A stretch of 64,000 nucleotides of DNA from Afipia sp. P52-10 (GCF_000516555.1 NZ_AZSJ01000007.1:557376-621375); one strand, 5' to 3'. Positions 27,274-35,525 are shown, numbered from the stretch's first letter. Program-made: numbers and translations. Notes: generated from the letters alone by a model not told the origin.

Positions 27274-28488
27274 TCAGGCGGCCCTTCGTTCGGCGAACGC
27301 ACGGCCGAACATCAGATCGCTGCGGAACGGCGCAACGCTCGCACCGCTGCGGATCAGCTCCAAATACCAGAGCGCATCCTGGGTATCGCCGATCAGGATC
27401 GCTCCGGTCAGCCGCCCATCGGCAATTACCAGCTTCTTGTAAGTGCCACAGCTCGGGTCGTTCAGCACGATCGCCTCGGTTCCGGCAGCTCCCACGAAGT
27501 CGCCCGCGGAAAAGACGCTGACACCTGACACCTTGAGATTGGTAGACAGTACGCTGCCCTCGTAGACCGAGACGCGGCCGGTCAGCGTATCGGCGAGCAC
27601 CTTCGCCTGTTCGTAGGCGGGCTCCACCAGCCCATAGCAGGTGCCGCGATGCTCGGCGCACTCGCCCAGCGCATAGACGCCCACGACGTTGGTCGCGAGA
27701 CGATCATCGACCACAATCCCGCGGTTGGTGGCGATGCCGGCCGCCTGCGCGAGTGCAGCGTTCGGGCGAATGCCGGCCGCGAAAATCACCGCATCGGCGG
27801 CGATGTGGGTGCCGTCGGCAAGCACGACCCGTTCGACCTTCGTCGCGCCAACGATCTCCTTGGTGCTCGCGTTGAGCCGGACATCAATACCCTTCTGCTC
27901 GACCAGCCGCTTCAGCAGCGCCGCCGCCGGCACATCGAGCTGCCGCTCCATCAACCGATCCATCAGATGGACCAACGTCACCAGCGCACCTGCCTTGGCA
28001 AGGCCGTAGGCCGCCTCCAGCCCGAGCAATCCGCCGCCGATGACGACCACGCGCTTCTGTTCCGCCGCGAGCTTCAGCAACAGGTCGACATCGCGGCTGT
28101 CGCGAAACGTATGCACGCCCACGAGGTCGGCTCCCGGCACCGGCAGCCGCAGCGGCTGTGAGCCGGTGGCGAACACCAGCTTCGAGAACGGCACCTGCCG
28201 CCCATCGGCCAGCGCCACGCGGCGGCTTTGCAGATCGACCGAGGTCGCCGCGCGACCGTAGCTCAACGTCACACCACGATCGCGCCACCAGCGCGCGGGC
28301 TGCAATTCGATATCCTGCGATGCGATCTCGCCCGCCAGCACCGACGACAGCAGCACGCGGTTGTAGGCCAGCCGCGGCTCGTCGCCGATCACCGCGACCG
28401 CGTAACGGCCGAGCGCCCGCGCCGCGATCTCCTGGGCCAGCCGCGCCGCCGCCATGCCGTTGCCGATGATGACCAGTGGCTCGCTCAA
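27274..28488 (-). CDS. FAD-dependent NAD(P)H oxidoreductase (NirB N-terminal-like)
   Basis: A 404-residue pyridine-nucleotide disulphide oxidoreductase-type protein. The FAD site is VIIGNGMAAARLA, the NAD(P)H site is VIGGGLLGLEAA, and the second FAD motif is VVGVYALGECAEHRG. It matches the N-terminal reductase half of NirB and the NasB-type partners of nitrate reductase. It carries no siroheme domain of its own. The start is TTG 28488 with GAGGAGAG eight bases upstream, an unusual but well-supported start. It probably supplies electrons to NasA through the BFD domain. Confidence 0.88.
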   Translation of the reverse strand: MSEPLVIIGNGMAAARLAQEIAARALGRYAVAVIGDEPRLAYNRVLLSSVLAGEIASQDIELQPARWWRDRGVTLSYGRAATSVDLQSRRVALADGRQVPFSKLVFATGSQPLRLPVPGADLVGVHTFRDSRDVDLLLKLAAEQKRVVVIGGGLLGLEAAYGLAKAGALVTLVHLMDRLMERQLDVPAAALLKRLVEQKGIDVRLNASTKEIVGATKVERVVLADGTHIAADAVIFAAGIRPNAALAQAAGIATNRGIVVDDRLATNVVGVYALGECAEHRGTCYGLVEPAYEQAKVLADTLTGRVSVYEGSVLSTNLKVSGVSVFSAGDFVGAAGTEAIVLNDPSCGTYKKLVIADGRLTGAILIGDTQDALWYLELIRSGASVAPFRSDLMFGRAFAERRAA

Positions 28489-28530
28489 ACGATCTCTCCT
28501 CGCAGTTTCCCGATGACGATCCGAGGCGGC

Positions 28531-29322
28531 TTATGCCGCCTCGACATAGCGATGCCGCTCGTAGAGGAATTCGAGCACCCGCTGGCGGCACTTCAGGTAC
28601 GTCGCGTTGGTCGCAAGCTCGAGCCGCTTGCGCGGCCGCGGCAGCGGCACGTCCAAAACCTCGCCGATCCGCGCGCTTGGACCGTTCGTCATCATCACGA
28701 TGCGATCCGACAGCAGCACCGCTTCGTCGACGTCGTGAGTGATCATGATCACCGTGTTGCCGAGCTTCTGGTGCAGCGCCATCACCGAGTCCTGCAAGTG
28801 CGCGCGGGTCAGCGCGTCGAGCGCGCCGAACGGCTCGTCCAGCAGCAGCACCTTCGGCTCCATCGCCAGCGCGCGGGCGATGCCGATCCGCTGCTTCATC
28901 CCGCCGGAGATCTCCGACGGCCGCTTGTCCTTCGCGTGCCCCATCTGCACGAGATCGAGGTTGTGCATCACCCAGTCGTGCCGCTCGGCCCGGCTTTTGG
29001 TTTTGCCGAAAACCTTGTCGACGCCGAGGCGAACGTTGTCATAGGACGACAGCCACGGGAGTAGCGAGTGGTTCTGGAACACCACGGCTCGGTCCGGCCC
29101 CGGTGCGTTGACCTCGCGGCCCTCCAGCAGCACGCCGCCACGGGTGGCGTTGGTCAACCCGGCGACGATGTTGAGCAGCGTGGACTTGCCGCAGCCGGAG
29201 TGGCCGATGATGGAGACGTACTCGCCCTTCTCCACCGTCAGCACGATCTCCTTCAGCACTTCGGTCTCGCGCGTGCCGCGGCTGTAGACCTTATCAACGT
29301 GATCGATCTTGAGATAGCTCAT
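28531..29322 (-). CDS. nrtD: Nitrate ABC transporter ATP-binding protein
   Basis: A 263-residue ABC ATPase of the nitrate/sulfonate/taurine importer family. Walker A is GHSGCGKSTLLN, the signature is ISGGMKQRIGIARAL, Walker B is VLLLDEPFGALD, and the switch histidine is in ITHDVDEAVLLSDR. There is no fused NrtA-like regulatory domain, so it corresponds to NrtD rather than NrtC. It lies downstream of the permease, separated by a palindromic repeat. Confidence 0.92.
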   Translation of the reverse strand: MSYLKIDHVDKVYSRGTRETEVLKEIVLTVEKGEYVSIIGHSGCGKSTLLNIVAGLTNATRGGVLLEGREVNAPGPDRAVVFQNHSLLPWLSSYDNVRLGVDKVFGKTKSRAERHDWVMHNLDLVQMGHAKDKRPSEISGGMKQRIGIARALAMEPKVLLLDEPFGALDALTRAHLQDSVMALHQKLGNTVIMITHDVDEAVLLSDRIVMMTNGPSARIGEVLDVPLPRPRKRLELATNATYLKCRQRVLEFLYERHRYVEAA

Positions 29323-29349
29323 CTCAGAGTTCCTTATTCGTCATTGTTC

Positions 29350-29394
29350 GCATGATCTTTTCGGAAAACCGGTTCCCACTTTTCCGGATCATGC
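29350..29394. repeat. Intercistronic palindromic element
   Basis: A 45-bp imperfect palindrome lies between nrtB and nrtD. Its outer arms GCATGATC (29350-29357) and GATCATGC (29387-29394) and inner arms CGGAAAA/TTTTCCG form a two-stage hairpin around the central ACCGGTT region. It begins immediately after the nrtB stop. From memory, near-identical elements are scattered through Bradyrhizobium and other rhizobial genomes, so this is probably a mobile or REP-like repeat. It may also stabilise the upstream mRNA. Confidence 0.8.
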
Positions 29395-30294
29395 TCAGTT
29401 GGCCTGCGCGCCGCGGGTGGCGATATTGGCGATGAACGCGACCATCCGGTCGAGCACGAAGCCGACGACGCCGATGTAGACGAGCGCGATGATGATGTCG
29501 GACAGACGCGAGGAATTCCACGCGTCCCAGATGAAGAAGCCGATGCCGACGCCGCCTGTGAGCATTTCGGCTGCGACGATGGCGAGCCACGACAGACCGA
29601 CACCGATCCGCAGGCCAGTGAAAATGTAAGGCGCGGCTGAAGGGATCATGATCTTCCAGAAGAACTCGAGCTGATTGAGCCGCACGACGGAAGCAACGTT
29701 GCGATAGTCCTGTGGGATGTTGCGGATCCCGACCGCGGTGTTGATGATGATGGGCCAGATTGCGGTGATAAAGATCACGAAGATCGCCGACGGGCGACTG
29801 TCGCGGAACGCAGCCAGCGAGATCGGCAGCCAGGCGAGCGGCGGCACAGTGCGCAGCACCTGGAAGATCGGATCGAGGCCGCGCATCGCCCAGATCGATT
29901 GGCCGATCAGCGCACCAAGTAGCACGCCGACCACGGCGGCAAGTCCGAAGCCAACCGCGACCCGCTGCAGCGACGTCAGGATGCGCCAGCCGAGGCCGAT
30001 ATCCTGGGGTCCATTGACGAAGAACGGATCGACGATCAAATCCTTGGCATCCGTCCAGATGCGAGTCGGCGACGGCAACGTCGCGCCGGGATTCATGCAG
30101 AGCAACTGCCAGATCACCAGCAGCACCGCGACCGTGACGATCGGCGGGATCAGCGTCGCCGCCCACTCCTTTGCGGCCGGAACGATGCGCGTCCTGAACA
30201 GGCTCGTGCGGGGCGGCGCGAGTGGAACGATGGTCGCCGATGCGACCGGCGCCACTTCGCCGCTGTCGGGGGTCTTCTGAAGGGCAATGGTCAT
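29395..30294 (-). CDS. nrtB: Nitrate ABC transporter permease
   Basis: A 299-residue BPD-type inner-membrane permease of the nitrate/taurine family. Hydrophobic spans begin with IPPIVTVAVLLVIWQLL (about residues 49-65). The cytoplasmic coupling loop with its conserved glycine is seen around LNQLEFFWKIMIPSAAPYI. It acts with NrtA and NrtD to import nitrate or nitrite. The stop codon is directly followed by the palindromic repeat. Confidence 0.93.
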   Translation of the reverse strand: MTIALQKTPDSGEVAPVASATIVPLAPPRTSLFRTRIVPAAKEWAATLIPPIVTVAVLLVIWQLLCMNPGATLPSPTRIWTDAKDLIVDPFFVNGPQDIGLGWRILTSLQRVAVGFGLAAVVGVLLGALIGQSIWAMRGLDPIFQVLRTVPPLAWLPISLAAFRDSRPSAIFVIFITAIWPIIINTAVGIRNIPQDYRNVASVVRLNQLEFFWKIMIPSAAPYIFTGLRIGVGLSWLAIVAAEMLTGGVGIGFFIWDAWNSSRLSDIIIALVYIGVVGFVLDRMVAFIANIATRGAQAN

Positions 30295-30348
30295 TGATGG
30301 CCTCGCATGAAGGAGGCGGGATGGCGCAGGACCATCCCGCTCTGGCGA

Positions 30349-31662
30349 TTAGACTTCGACGCGCTTGATCGAGAGAGACTTCAGGTACGCAGTCGGATCT
30401 TCTGGATCGAACACCTTGCCATCGAAGAAGGTCTCCTTGCCGCGTGAGGACGACGCGGGCAGATCGGACACACCGAGCGTCTTGGCAGCGTCGCGCCAGA
30501 GGTCCTCACGGTTGACCTTGTCGACCAGCGCCTTGATGTCGGTGGTCGGCTCGAACTTGCCCCAGCGGATGTCTTCGGTGACGAACCAGGCGTCGTGGCT
30601 CTTGAACGGATACGATGCGTGGTCGCGCCAGAACTTCATGAACTGCGGCGTACCCTTCTCGATGCGCCCGTTGCCGTAGTTGATGTCGCCGTTGGCGCGG
30701 CCGATGATGTCGGCGACCGGCACGTTGAACCACTGGCGGCGGCCGACGATCTCGGACATCTCCGCGCGGTTCTCCGGCTTGTCGCACCACATCTGCGCTT
30801 CCTGCACCGCCATCAGGATCGCCTTGGTCGCGTTCGGATACTTGTCGGCATATTCAGCGCGGATGCCGAGCGCCTTCTCCGGATGCTTCGACCACAGTTC
30901 ACCGGTCGAGCACGCTGTGAAGCCGATCCCCTGGTTGACGAGCTGCTCGTTCCAAGGCTCGCCAACGCAGAACGCATCCATGTTGCCGACCTTCATGTTC
31001 GCCACCATCTGCGGCGGCGGCACGACGATGGTCGACACGTCCTTGTCGGGATCGATGCCGCCGGCGGCCATCCAGTAACGGATCCACAAGTCATGGGTGC
31101 CGCCGGGGAAGGTCATCGCCACCTTCACCTCCTTGCCTTCCGCCTTCTTCTTGGCGAACGCGGTTTTCAAGGGCGAAGCGTCGCTCGTGACCTTCAAATC
31201 CTTGTATTCGTTGGAGACCGAGATCGCCTGCGCGTCGAGGTTCAGCCGCGCCAGCAGATACATCGGCGTCGGCACGTTGTTCTGCGTCACCTTGCCGGTC
31301 GAAATCAGGTACGGCATCGGCGTCAGGATGTGCGCGCCGTCGATGCCGTTCTTTTCGCCGCCGAGCACGAGGTTGTCGCGCGTCGCGCCCCATGAGGCCT
31401 GCTTGGCGACCTCGACGTCACCAACGCCATGCTTGGCGAACAGCCCCTTCTCCTTGGCGATCACCAGCGGCGAGGCATCCATCAGCGCGATGTAGCCGAG
31501 GATCGCCTTCTTCACCTCCGGCCCGGCGCCCTGCGCGAACGCGCCCGCCGGAAAGTTCAATTTCGCCGCCGCCAGCAGCGCCGCCGTCCCCGCGCCGCTT
31601 TTCAGCAGCGATCGCCGGCTCACCTTTGAGCCCATCCATCCATCTTTGGTGATCTTCGTCAT
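30349..31662 (-). CDS. nrtA: Nitrate-binding protein NrtA/CmpA family (Tat-exported)
   Basis: A 437-residue periplasmic nitrate/nitrite-binding component. The N-terminus MTKITKDGWMGSKVSRRSLL carries a twin-arginine motif (SRRSLLK) followed by a hydrophobic stretch and an AFA cleavage region near residue 43. Family segments include SWGATRDNLVLGG, WMAAGGIDPDKDVSTIVVPP and NMDAFCVGEPWNEQLV. The start is ATG 31662. Upstream lies a structured leader with an intrinsic terminator, so expression of this and the downstream nas genes should depend on antitermination. NasS, encoded upstream, is its cytoplasmic paralogue. Confidence 0.93.
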   Translation of the reverse strand: MTKITKDGWMGSKVSRRSLLKSGAGTAALLAAAKLNFPAGAFAQGAGPEVKKAILGYIALMDASPLVIAKEKGLFAKHGVGDVEVAKQASWGATRDNLVLGGEKNGIDGAHILTPMPYLISTGKVTQNNVPTPMYLLARLNLDAQAISVSNEYKDLKVTSDASPLKTAFAKKKAEGKEVKVAMTFPGGTHDLWIRYWMAAGGIDPDKDVSTIVVPPPQMVANMKVGNMDAFCVGEPWNEQLVNQGIGFTACSTGELWSKHPEKALGIRAEYADKYPNATKAILMAVQEAQMWCDKPENRAEMSEIVGRRQWFNVPVADIIGRANGDINYGNGRIEKGTPQFMKFWRDHASYPFKSHDAWFVTEDIRWGKFEPTTDIKALVDKVNREDLWRDAAKTLGVSDLPASSSRGKETFFDGKVFDPEDPTAYLKSLSIKRVEV

Positions 31663-31713
31663 CGTCTATCCCTTTGACCCGTGTCCGTGTTCGCGATGCC
31701 TGGTCGTCTGCCC

Positions 31714-31775
31714 AAAACAAAAAGCCGCTTCCTTGGAAGGCGCGCGAAAACGCGATCTCCCCCAGGACAGCGGCT
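31714..31775 (-). terminator. Intrinsic terminator in the nas leader
   Basis: On the leftward transcript, AGCCGCT (complement of 31769-31775), extended by TCCTGG, pairs with CCAAGGAAGCGGCT (complement of 31723-31736). A nested CGCG-TTTT-CGCG hairpin lies in its loop. The stem is followed by TTTTTGTTTT. It lies 52 bases before the nrtA start, where a terminator is meaningful only as a regulated attenuator. Confidence 0.88.
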
Positions 31776-31783
31776 GTGCTGAT

Positions 31784-31823
31784 GGCCCCTCGTTGGACCT
31801 GCCGGCCCCGTAACCGGCCCGGC
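31784..31823 (-). promoter_or_regulatory. Candidate NasT (ANTAR) target: tandem hairpins in the nas leader
   Basis: Just upstream of the terminator the leftward RNA can fold two hairpins one base apart. The second (complement of 31784-31799) is GGTCC-AACGAG-GGGCC, a 5-bp stem with a hexaloop having A at position 1 and G at position 4, the pattern reported for ANTAR-protein targets. The first (complement of 31801-31823) has GCCGG/CCGGC arms, but its loop does not show the A1/G4 pattern in the fold I can draw. The neighbouring nasT encodes an ANTAR protein. Confidence 0.65.
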
Positions 31824-31834
31824 GTTCTTGTCTA

Positions 31835-31850
31835 TTCAAGCTCCGTGCCA
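31835..31850 (-). promoter_or_regulatory. Sigma-54-like promoter of the nas operon
   Basis: Read leftward the sequence is TGGCACG-GAGC-TTGAA, matching the -24/-12 consensus TGGCACG-N4-TTGCA except for A in place of C in the -12 GC. The GG to G(A/C) spacing is the required 10 bases. Transcription would start near 31825, just ahead of the paired hairpins. NtrC/RpoN control of nitrate assimilation is usual in rhizobia, so the match is plausible though not perfect. Confidence 0.5.
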
Positions 31851-31852
31851 GC

Positions 31853-31869
31853 TTTGTGCGACGCACAAA
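31853..31869. promoter_or_regulatory. Perfect 17-bp dyad next to the nas promoter
   Basis: TTTGTGCGACGCACAAA is an inverted repeat of eight bases per arm around one central base. It lies two bases upstream of the sigma-54-like -24 element. Its half-site order (GTGC then GCAC) is opposite to the NtrC consensus, so another regulator, or a role as an RNA/DNA structure, should be considered. Confidence 0.55.
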
Positions 31870-32032
31870 TCACTTAAAATACAAGGACATAGGGAAAGGA
31901 CTGGAAGGCATGCGCGCGAAATCGGCGCCTCAAGCGCGAGCAAATGACATCAAATTGTGCATTGCATAACAATTAAGCAGACGGAAACGCACCGGCTTCC
32001 GGTCAGCAAGACCAACCCGTCCAGACCGCCGA

Positions 32033-33220
32033 TTAGTCCTGACGCCGGATCGGAAAGGAGCCGAGGTGGGCGGCGATGTCCGCCGGATCGAACGGCCCGC
32101 CCGCGAAGGCTCCGACGCCATCAGCGACGCTGTTCTGCATCGGCGGGCTGGTACCCGTGGCCGCGTCGTAGAGATCGGGGCGGAAGACGGCCATCGCCAC
32201 TTGGAGCGACTGATCCGACAGCGGCGCCTGCCCCCAACGGACCATCTGCGCATAGAGCCACGCCGCCTGCACCGGATCTGGCCGCGCCGCCCCATCCCGG
32301 CCGACCAGCAGATAGCGCTCGCTGCTGCGAACCTCGCCGCCCGGCGACACTTTCAGCCGGCCGTCGAGGGTGCGCTGGATGACGCCCGCCTCCACACCGA
32401 TGTACTCGGCCTTGGCCAGGATGGCCGCAGCTTCAGCGCGATGCTCAGGCGCCTCGATGAAGGTCGCAGCGCGATGGTGCGCGCGGATCAGCCCAGCTAG
32501 CGCTTCGCCATGCTTGTCCGCCCATGGCTGACGTACCGCCAGCACTTTCTCCGCCGCCCGCGCCAGGATGTCGGAGACAAAGTGCAGGATGTGGCCGATA
32601 CCGAGATCGACGGCGACGGAATTCCACGGCGCGCCGACGCAGAATGCATCGACATGGCGGTTGGCGAGACTGTCCACCATGTAAGGCGGCGGCAGCACCA
32701 CCAACCGCACATCCTCGTCCGGATCGACGCCGCCCGCCGCCATCCAGAAGCGGAGCTGGTAATTGTGGGTCGAGAACGGAAACGTCATGCCGAATACCAG
32801 CGGCTCGGCGCCGCTCCTGCGCCGCGCCTCCACCACGCGCTTCAGCGCCTTCGCCGTCGCCAGCGGATCGAGCGGATCACCCTCGACCGCGCCCATAATC
32901 GCCGCATGCAGCGCGGGCGAGACCGTGATCGCGTTGCCGTTCAGTCCGAGATTGAACGGGGCCACGATCGGCACCTTCACATGGCCGAGCCCGAGGCTGG
33001 AGGCGATCCCCACCGGAGCCAGCAGATGCGCAGCATCGAACAGGCCGAGATTGAGCTTGTCGCGCACATTCGACCACGACACTTCGCGGATCAGCGTGAC
33101 ATCGAGCCCCTCCTCGCGGGTAAAACCCTTGTCCACGGCCACCAGCAACGCTGCGGCATCGACCAGCGGAATGAAGCCGATCCGCAGCGGCATCAGCGTG
33201 CCTTGTGCCCGTTCGCTCAT
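32033..33220 (-). CDS. nasS: NasS-type cytoplasmic nitrate/nitrite sensor
   Basis: A 395-residue relative of NrtA/CmpA, starting MSERAQGTLMPLRIGFIPLV with no signal peptide, so it stays in the cytoplasm. Ligand-fold segments parallel NrtA (SWSNVRDKLNLGLFDAAHLL, FWMAAGGVDPDEDVRLVVLP, VDAFCVGAPWNSVAVDLG). In studied species NasS holds NasT inactive without nitrate and releases it when nitrate or nitrite binds. Its ATG overlaps the nasT stop by four bases. An in-frame extension to 33448 lies antisense-like over nasT and is not real. Confidence 0.92.
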   Translation of the reverse strand: MSERAQGTLMPLRIGFIPLVDAAALLVAVDKGFTREEGLDVTLIREVSWSNVRDKLNLGLFDAAHLLAPVGIASSLGLGHVKVPIVAPFNLGLNGNAITVSPALHAAIMGAVEGDPLDPLATAKALKRVVEARRRSGAEPLVFGMTFPFSTHNYQLRFWMAAGGVDPDEDVRLVVLPPPYMVDSLANRHVDAFCVGAPWNSVAVDLGIGHILHFVSDILARAAEKVLAVRQPWADKHGEALAGLIRAHHRAATFIEAPEHRAEAAAILAKAEYIGVEAGVIQRTLDGRLKVSPGGEVRSSERYLLVGRDGAARPDPVQAAWLYAQMVRWGQAPLSDQSLQVAMAVFRPDLYDAATGTSPPMQNSVADGVGAFAGGPFDPADIAAHLGSFPIRRQD

Positions 33221-33807
33221 TTGAGCAGCTCCGACGCGGTGATGATGGATTGCGCGATCTCGACGATCTTCTTCTTCTCGCGCATGGCGGTGGATCGCAT
33301 CAGCACATAGGCCTCGTCCTCCGACAGGCTCTTGTGCTTCATCAGGATGCCCTTGGCGCGATCGATCACCTTGCGCTCCTCGAGCGCGTTCTTGGTGCGC
33401 TCCAGTTCGTCCTGCAGCCTGGCGAAGGCATTGAAGCGCGAGATGCACAGGTCGATGATCGATTTGATCCGCTCCTTGCGGAAGCCATCGACGATGTAGG
33501 CCGAGACGCCCGCGTCCACCGAGGCCTGGATCGAGGCGGAATCGCTCTGGTCCACGAACATGGCGATCGGCCGCCGCACGGCGCGGCTGACCTGGAACAT
33601 CTGCTCCAGAATATCGCGGGAGGGGTTTTCCAGATCGATCAGGATCACGTCCGGATCGAGCGCATAGATGCGTGCGAGCAGGTTGTTCATCTCGCCCACA
33701 TGGGCGACGTCGGAAAACCCGGCTTCGCGCAGGCCCTCTTCGAGGATCGCAGCCCGGATCGGGTTTTCGTCGATAATGGCAATCTTGGGCGACGACTCAG
33801 CAGCCAT
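33217..33807 (-). CDS. nasT: NasT-type ANTAR antitermination regulator
   Basis: A 196-residue response-regulator-like protein. The receiver-like domain starts PKIAIIDENPIRAAILEEGL, with the phospho-acceptor-like Asp in DPDVILIDLENPSRDI. The C-terminal ANTAR RNA-binding domain is clear (RKVIDRAKGILMKHKSLSED, EAYVLMRSTAMREKKKIVE). It should bind the nas leader hairpins and prevent termination ahead of nrtA when released by NasS. I start at ATG 33807, with GGAG upstream; ATG 33837 has no Shine-Dalgarno. It is divergent from rimO. Confidence 0.93.
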   Translation of the reverse strand: MAAESSPKIAIIDENPIRAAILEEGLREAGFSDVAHVGEMNNLLARIYALDPDVILIDLENPSRDILEQMFQVSRAVRRPIAMFVDQSDSASIQASVDAGVSAYIVDGFRKERIKSIIDLCISRFNAFARLQDELERTKNALEERKVIDRAKGILMKHKSLSEDEAYVLMRSTAMREKKKIVEIAQSIITASELLK

Positions 33808-33920
33808 CCGCAAACTCACTCCGGCAAACCCGGTCATAGCAGGGGCTATCGCAGCGTCAAAGCCTTGTAATTCGCCCCGTTCGGGGATAGCTCCTGCGCT
33901 TCAGCCGGACATTGAGGACG

Positions 33921-35246
33921 ATGGAACAAGGCCGCGCGCCCAGAATCAGTTTCACATCCCTGGGATGCCCCAAGGCCCTGGTGGATTCCGAGCGGATCAT
34001 CACCCGCCTGCGGGCGGAAGGCTATGAGCTTGCGCGCAACCACGACGGCGCCGATCTCGTCATCGTCAACACCTGCGGCTTCCTCGACAGTGCCAAGGCC
34101 GAATCGCTGGCGGCGATCGGCGATGCCATGGCCGAGAACGGCAAGGTCATCGTCACCGGCTGCATGGGCGCCGAGCCCGAGGCGATCCGAGAGGCCTTTC
34201 CCGACGTGCTGTCGATCACCGGGCCGCAACAGTATGAGAGTGTGCTGGAGGCGGTGCATCGTGCCAACCCCCCGGTCCACAACCCGCTGGTGGACCTGCT
34301 GCCGCCGCAAGGCATCAAGCTGACGCCGCGCCACTACGCCTACCTGAAGATTTCCGAAGGCTGCAACAATCGCTGCACCTTCTGCATCATCCCGAAGCTG
34401 CGCGGCGATCTCGTCTCGCGCACCGCCGACGACGTGCTGCGCGAGGCCGAGAAGCTGGTGAAGGCGGGCGTCAAGGAATTGCTGGTGGTCTCGCAGGACA
34501 CCTCGGCCTATGGCATCGATCTCAAATACGCCTCGGCGACCTGGAAAGATCGAGAGGTGCGCGCCCGCTTCTACGATCTCGCCAAGGAGCTTGGCGAACT
34601 CGGCGCCTGGGTGCGGCTGCAATACGTCTACCCCTACCCGCATGTGGACGAAGTGATCGGCCTGATGGCCGAGGGCAAGGTGCTGCCCTATCTCGACATC
34701 CCGTTCCAGCACGGCAATACGGACGTGCTGAAGCGCATGAAGCGTCCGGCCGCGCAGGACAAGACACTGGCCCGCATTGCCAGGTGGCGCGAGCAATGCC
34801 CTGAGCTGACGCTGCGCTCGACCTTCATCGTCGGCTTCCCTGGCGAAAGCGACGCCGAGTTCGAGGATCTGCTGCAGTGGCTCGACGAGGCGCAGATCGA
34901 TCGCGTCGGCTGCTTCAAGTACGAACCGGTTGCGGGCGCGACCTCGAACGCGATCGACAATCCGGTGCCGGACGCGGTGAAGGAAGAACGCTGGAAGCGA
35001 TTGATGGCGCGCCAGCAGGTGATCTCCGCCCGCCGGCTGAAGCGGAAGGTCGGCACGCGCCAACAAGTGATCATCGACGAGGCTGGTCCGACGGTTGCGA
35101 AGGGCCGCAGCAAGGGCGACGCGCCGGAGATCGACGGCACCGTTTATGTCGCGAGCCGCCGCCCGCTGCGCCAGGGCGAGATCGTCACCGTGAAGATCGA
35201 ACGCGCCGACGAATACGACCTGCACGGCACCGCCAGCGGTTTCTGA
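33921..35246 (+). CDS. rimO: Ribosomal protein S12 methylthiotransferase
   Basis: A 441-residue radical-SAM methylthiotransferase that modifies an aspartate of ribosomal protein S12. The N-terminal cluster cysteines are in [22 protein letters not shown] and [10 protein letters not shown], and the radical-SAM motif is CNNRCTFC. The LGCPK opening distinguishes RimO from MiaB. A C-terminal TRAM domain is present ([20 protein letters not shown]). The start at ATG 33921 follows TTGAGGACG; the TTG at 33912 is not needed. Confidence 0.96.
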   Translation: MEQGRAPRISFTSLGCPKALVDSERIITRLRAEGYELARNHDGADLVIVNTCGFLDSAKAESLAAIGDAMAENGKVIVTGCMGAEPEAIREAFPDVLSITGPQQYESVLEAVHRANPPVHNPLVDLLPPQGIKLTPRHYAYLKISEGCNNRCTFCIIPKLRGDLVSRTADDVLREAEKLVKAGVKELLVVSQDTSAYGIDLKYASATWKDREVRARFYDLAKELGELGAWVRLQYVYPYPHVDEVIGLMAEGKVLPYLDIPFQHGNTDVLKRMKRPAAQDKTLARIARWREQCPELTLRSTFIVGFPGESDAEFEDLLQWLDEAQIDRVGCFKYEPVAGATSNAIDNPVPDAVKEERWKRLMARQQVISARRLKRKVGTRQQVIIDEAGPTVAKGRSKGDAPEIDGTVYVASRRPLRQGEIVTVKIERADEYDLHGTASGF

Positions 35247-35298
35247 AAACGGATGGGCTTGTGAGCCCGCAAGCCACCCGGCCGCCGAACATTCGTCC

Positions 35299-35327
35299 TT
35301 GACAGCGCCGCCGCCGCGGGCGTATGG
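35299..35327 (+). promoter_or_regulatory. Candidate promoter for the argD-like leader
   Basis: A perfect -35 hexamer TTGACA at 35299-35304 is followed, 18 bases on, by TATGGC (35323-35328 region). A start about seven bases downstream would coincide with the ATG of the Arg-rich leader ORF at 35335, giving a leaderless transcript. The -10 match is only partial. Confidence 0.4.
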
Positions 35328-35334
35328 CCGCGTC

Positions 35335-35424
35335 ATGACTTTGAACCGGACCCACCGCCGCGCTTGCCTCCGTCGTCGCTCGTTCGACGATGCCGGGTCG
35401 CGCCGTGTCCGACGACAACGCTGA
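35335..35424 (+). CDS. Possible Arg-rich leader peptide, 29 aa
   Basis: A short frame, [20 protein letters not shown]..., in which 11 of 29 codons are arginine, including a CGT-CGT-CGC run. It precedes an acetylornithine-type aminotransferase and is followed by a strong hairpin at 35456-35482. This is the layout of a ribosome-mediated attenuator. Caution: random frames in GC-rich DNA are also Arg-rich, so the case rests on the combination of promoter, position and downstream structure. Confidence 0.35.
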   Translation: MTLNRTHRRACLRRRSFDDAGSRRVRRQR

Positions 35425-35455
35425 ACGCACACACGCAATCAGCCACGTTCTCGAA

Positions 35456-35482
35456 AAGGCCGCACCCACAACGTGCGGCCTT
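35456..35482 (+). promoter_or_regulatory. Hairpin in the leader of the argD-like gene
   Basis: A perfect 10-bp stem, AAGGCCGCAC (35456-35465) with GTGCGGCCTT (35473-35482), closes a seven-base loop 43 bases before the aminotransferase ATG. Rightward there is no pure T-run (CTCGCGTTT follows); leftward TTTTCG follows. It may be an attenuator stem or an ordinary terminator-like structure. Confidence 0.6.
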
Positions 35483-35525
35483 CTCGCGTTTCGGCCCCTG
35501 CCATCAACCCCGTTGGAGACCTGCC

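Noticed and set aside
31853-31869. The dyad as an NtrC site
   Set aside because: The half-sites are in the opposite order to the NtrC consensus and the position next to -24 is unusual for an enhancer-binding activator.
35456-35482. The hairpin as a simple rimO terminator
   Set aside because: It lies about 210 bases past rimO, 43 bases before the next start, and has no clean T-run on the + strand. A leader structure is the better reading, though not proven.
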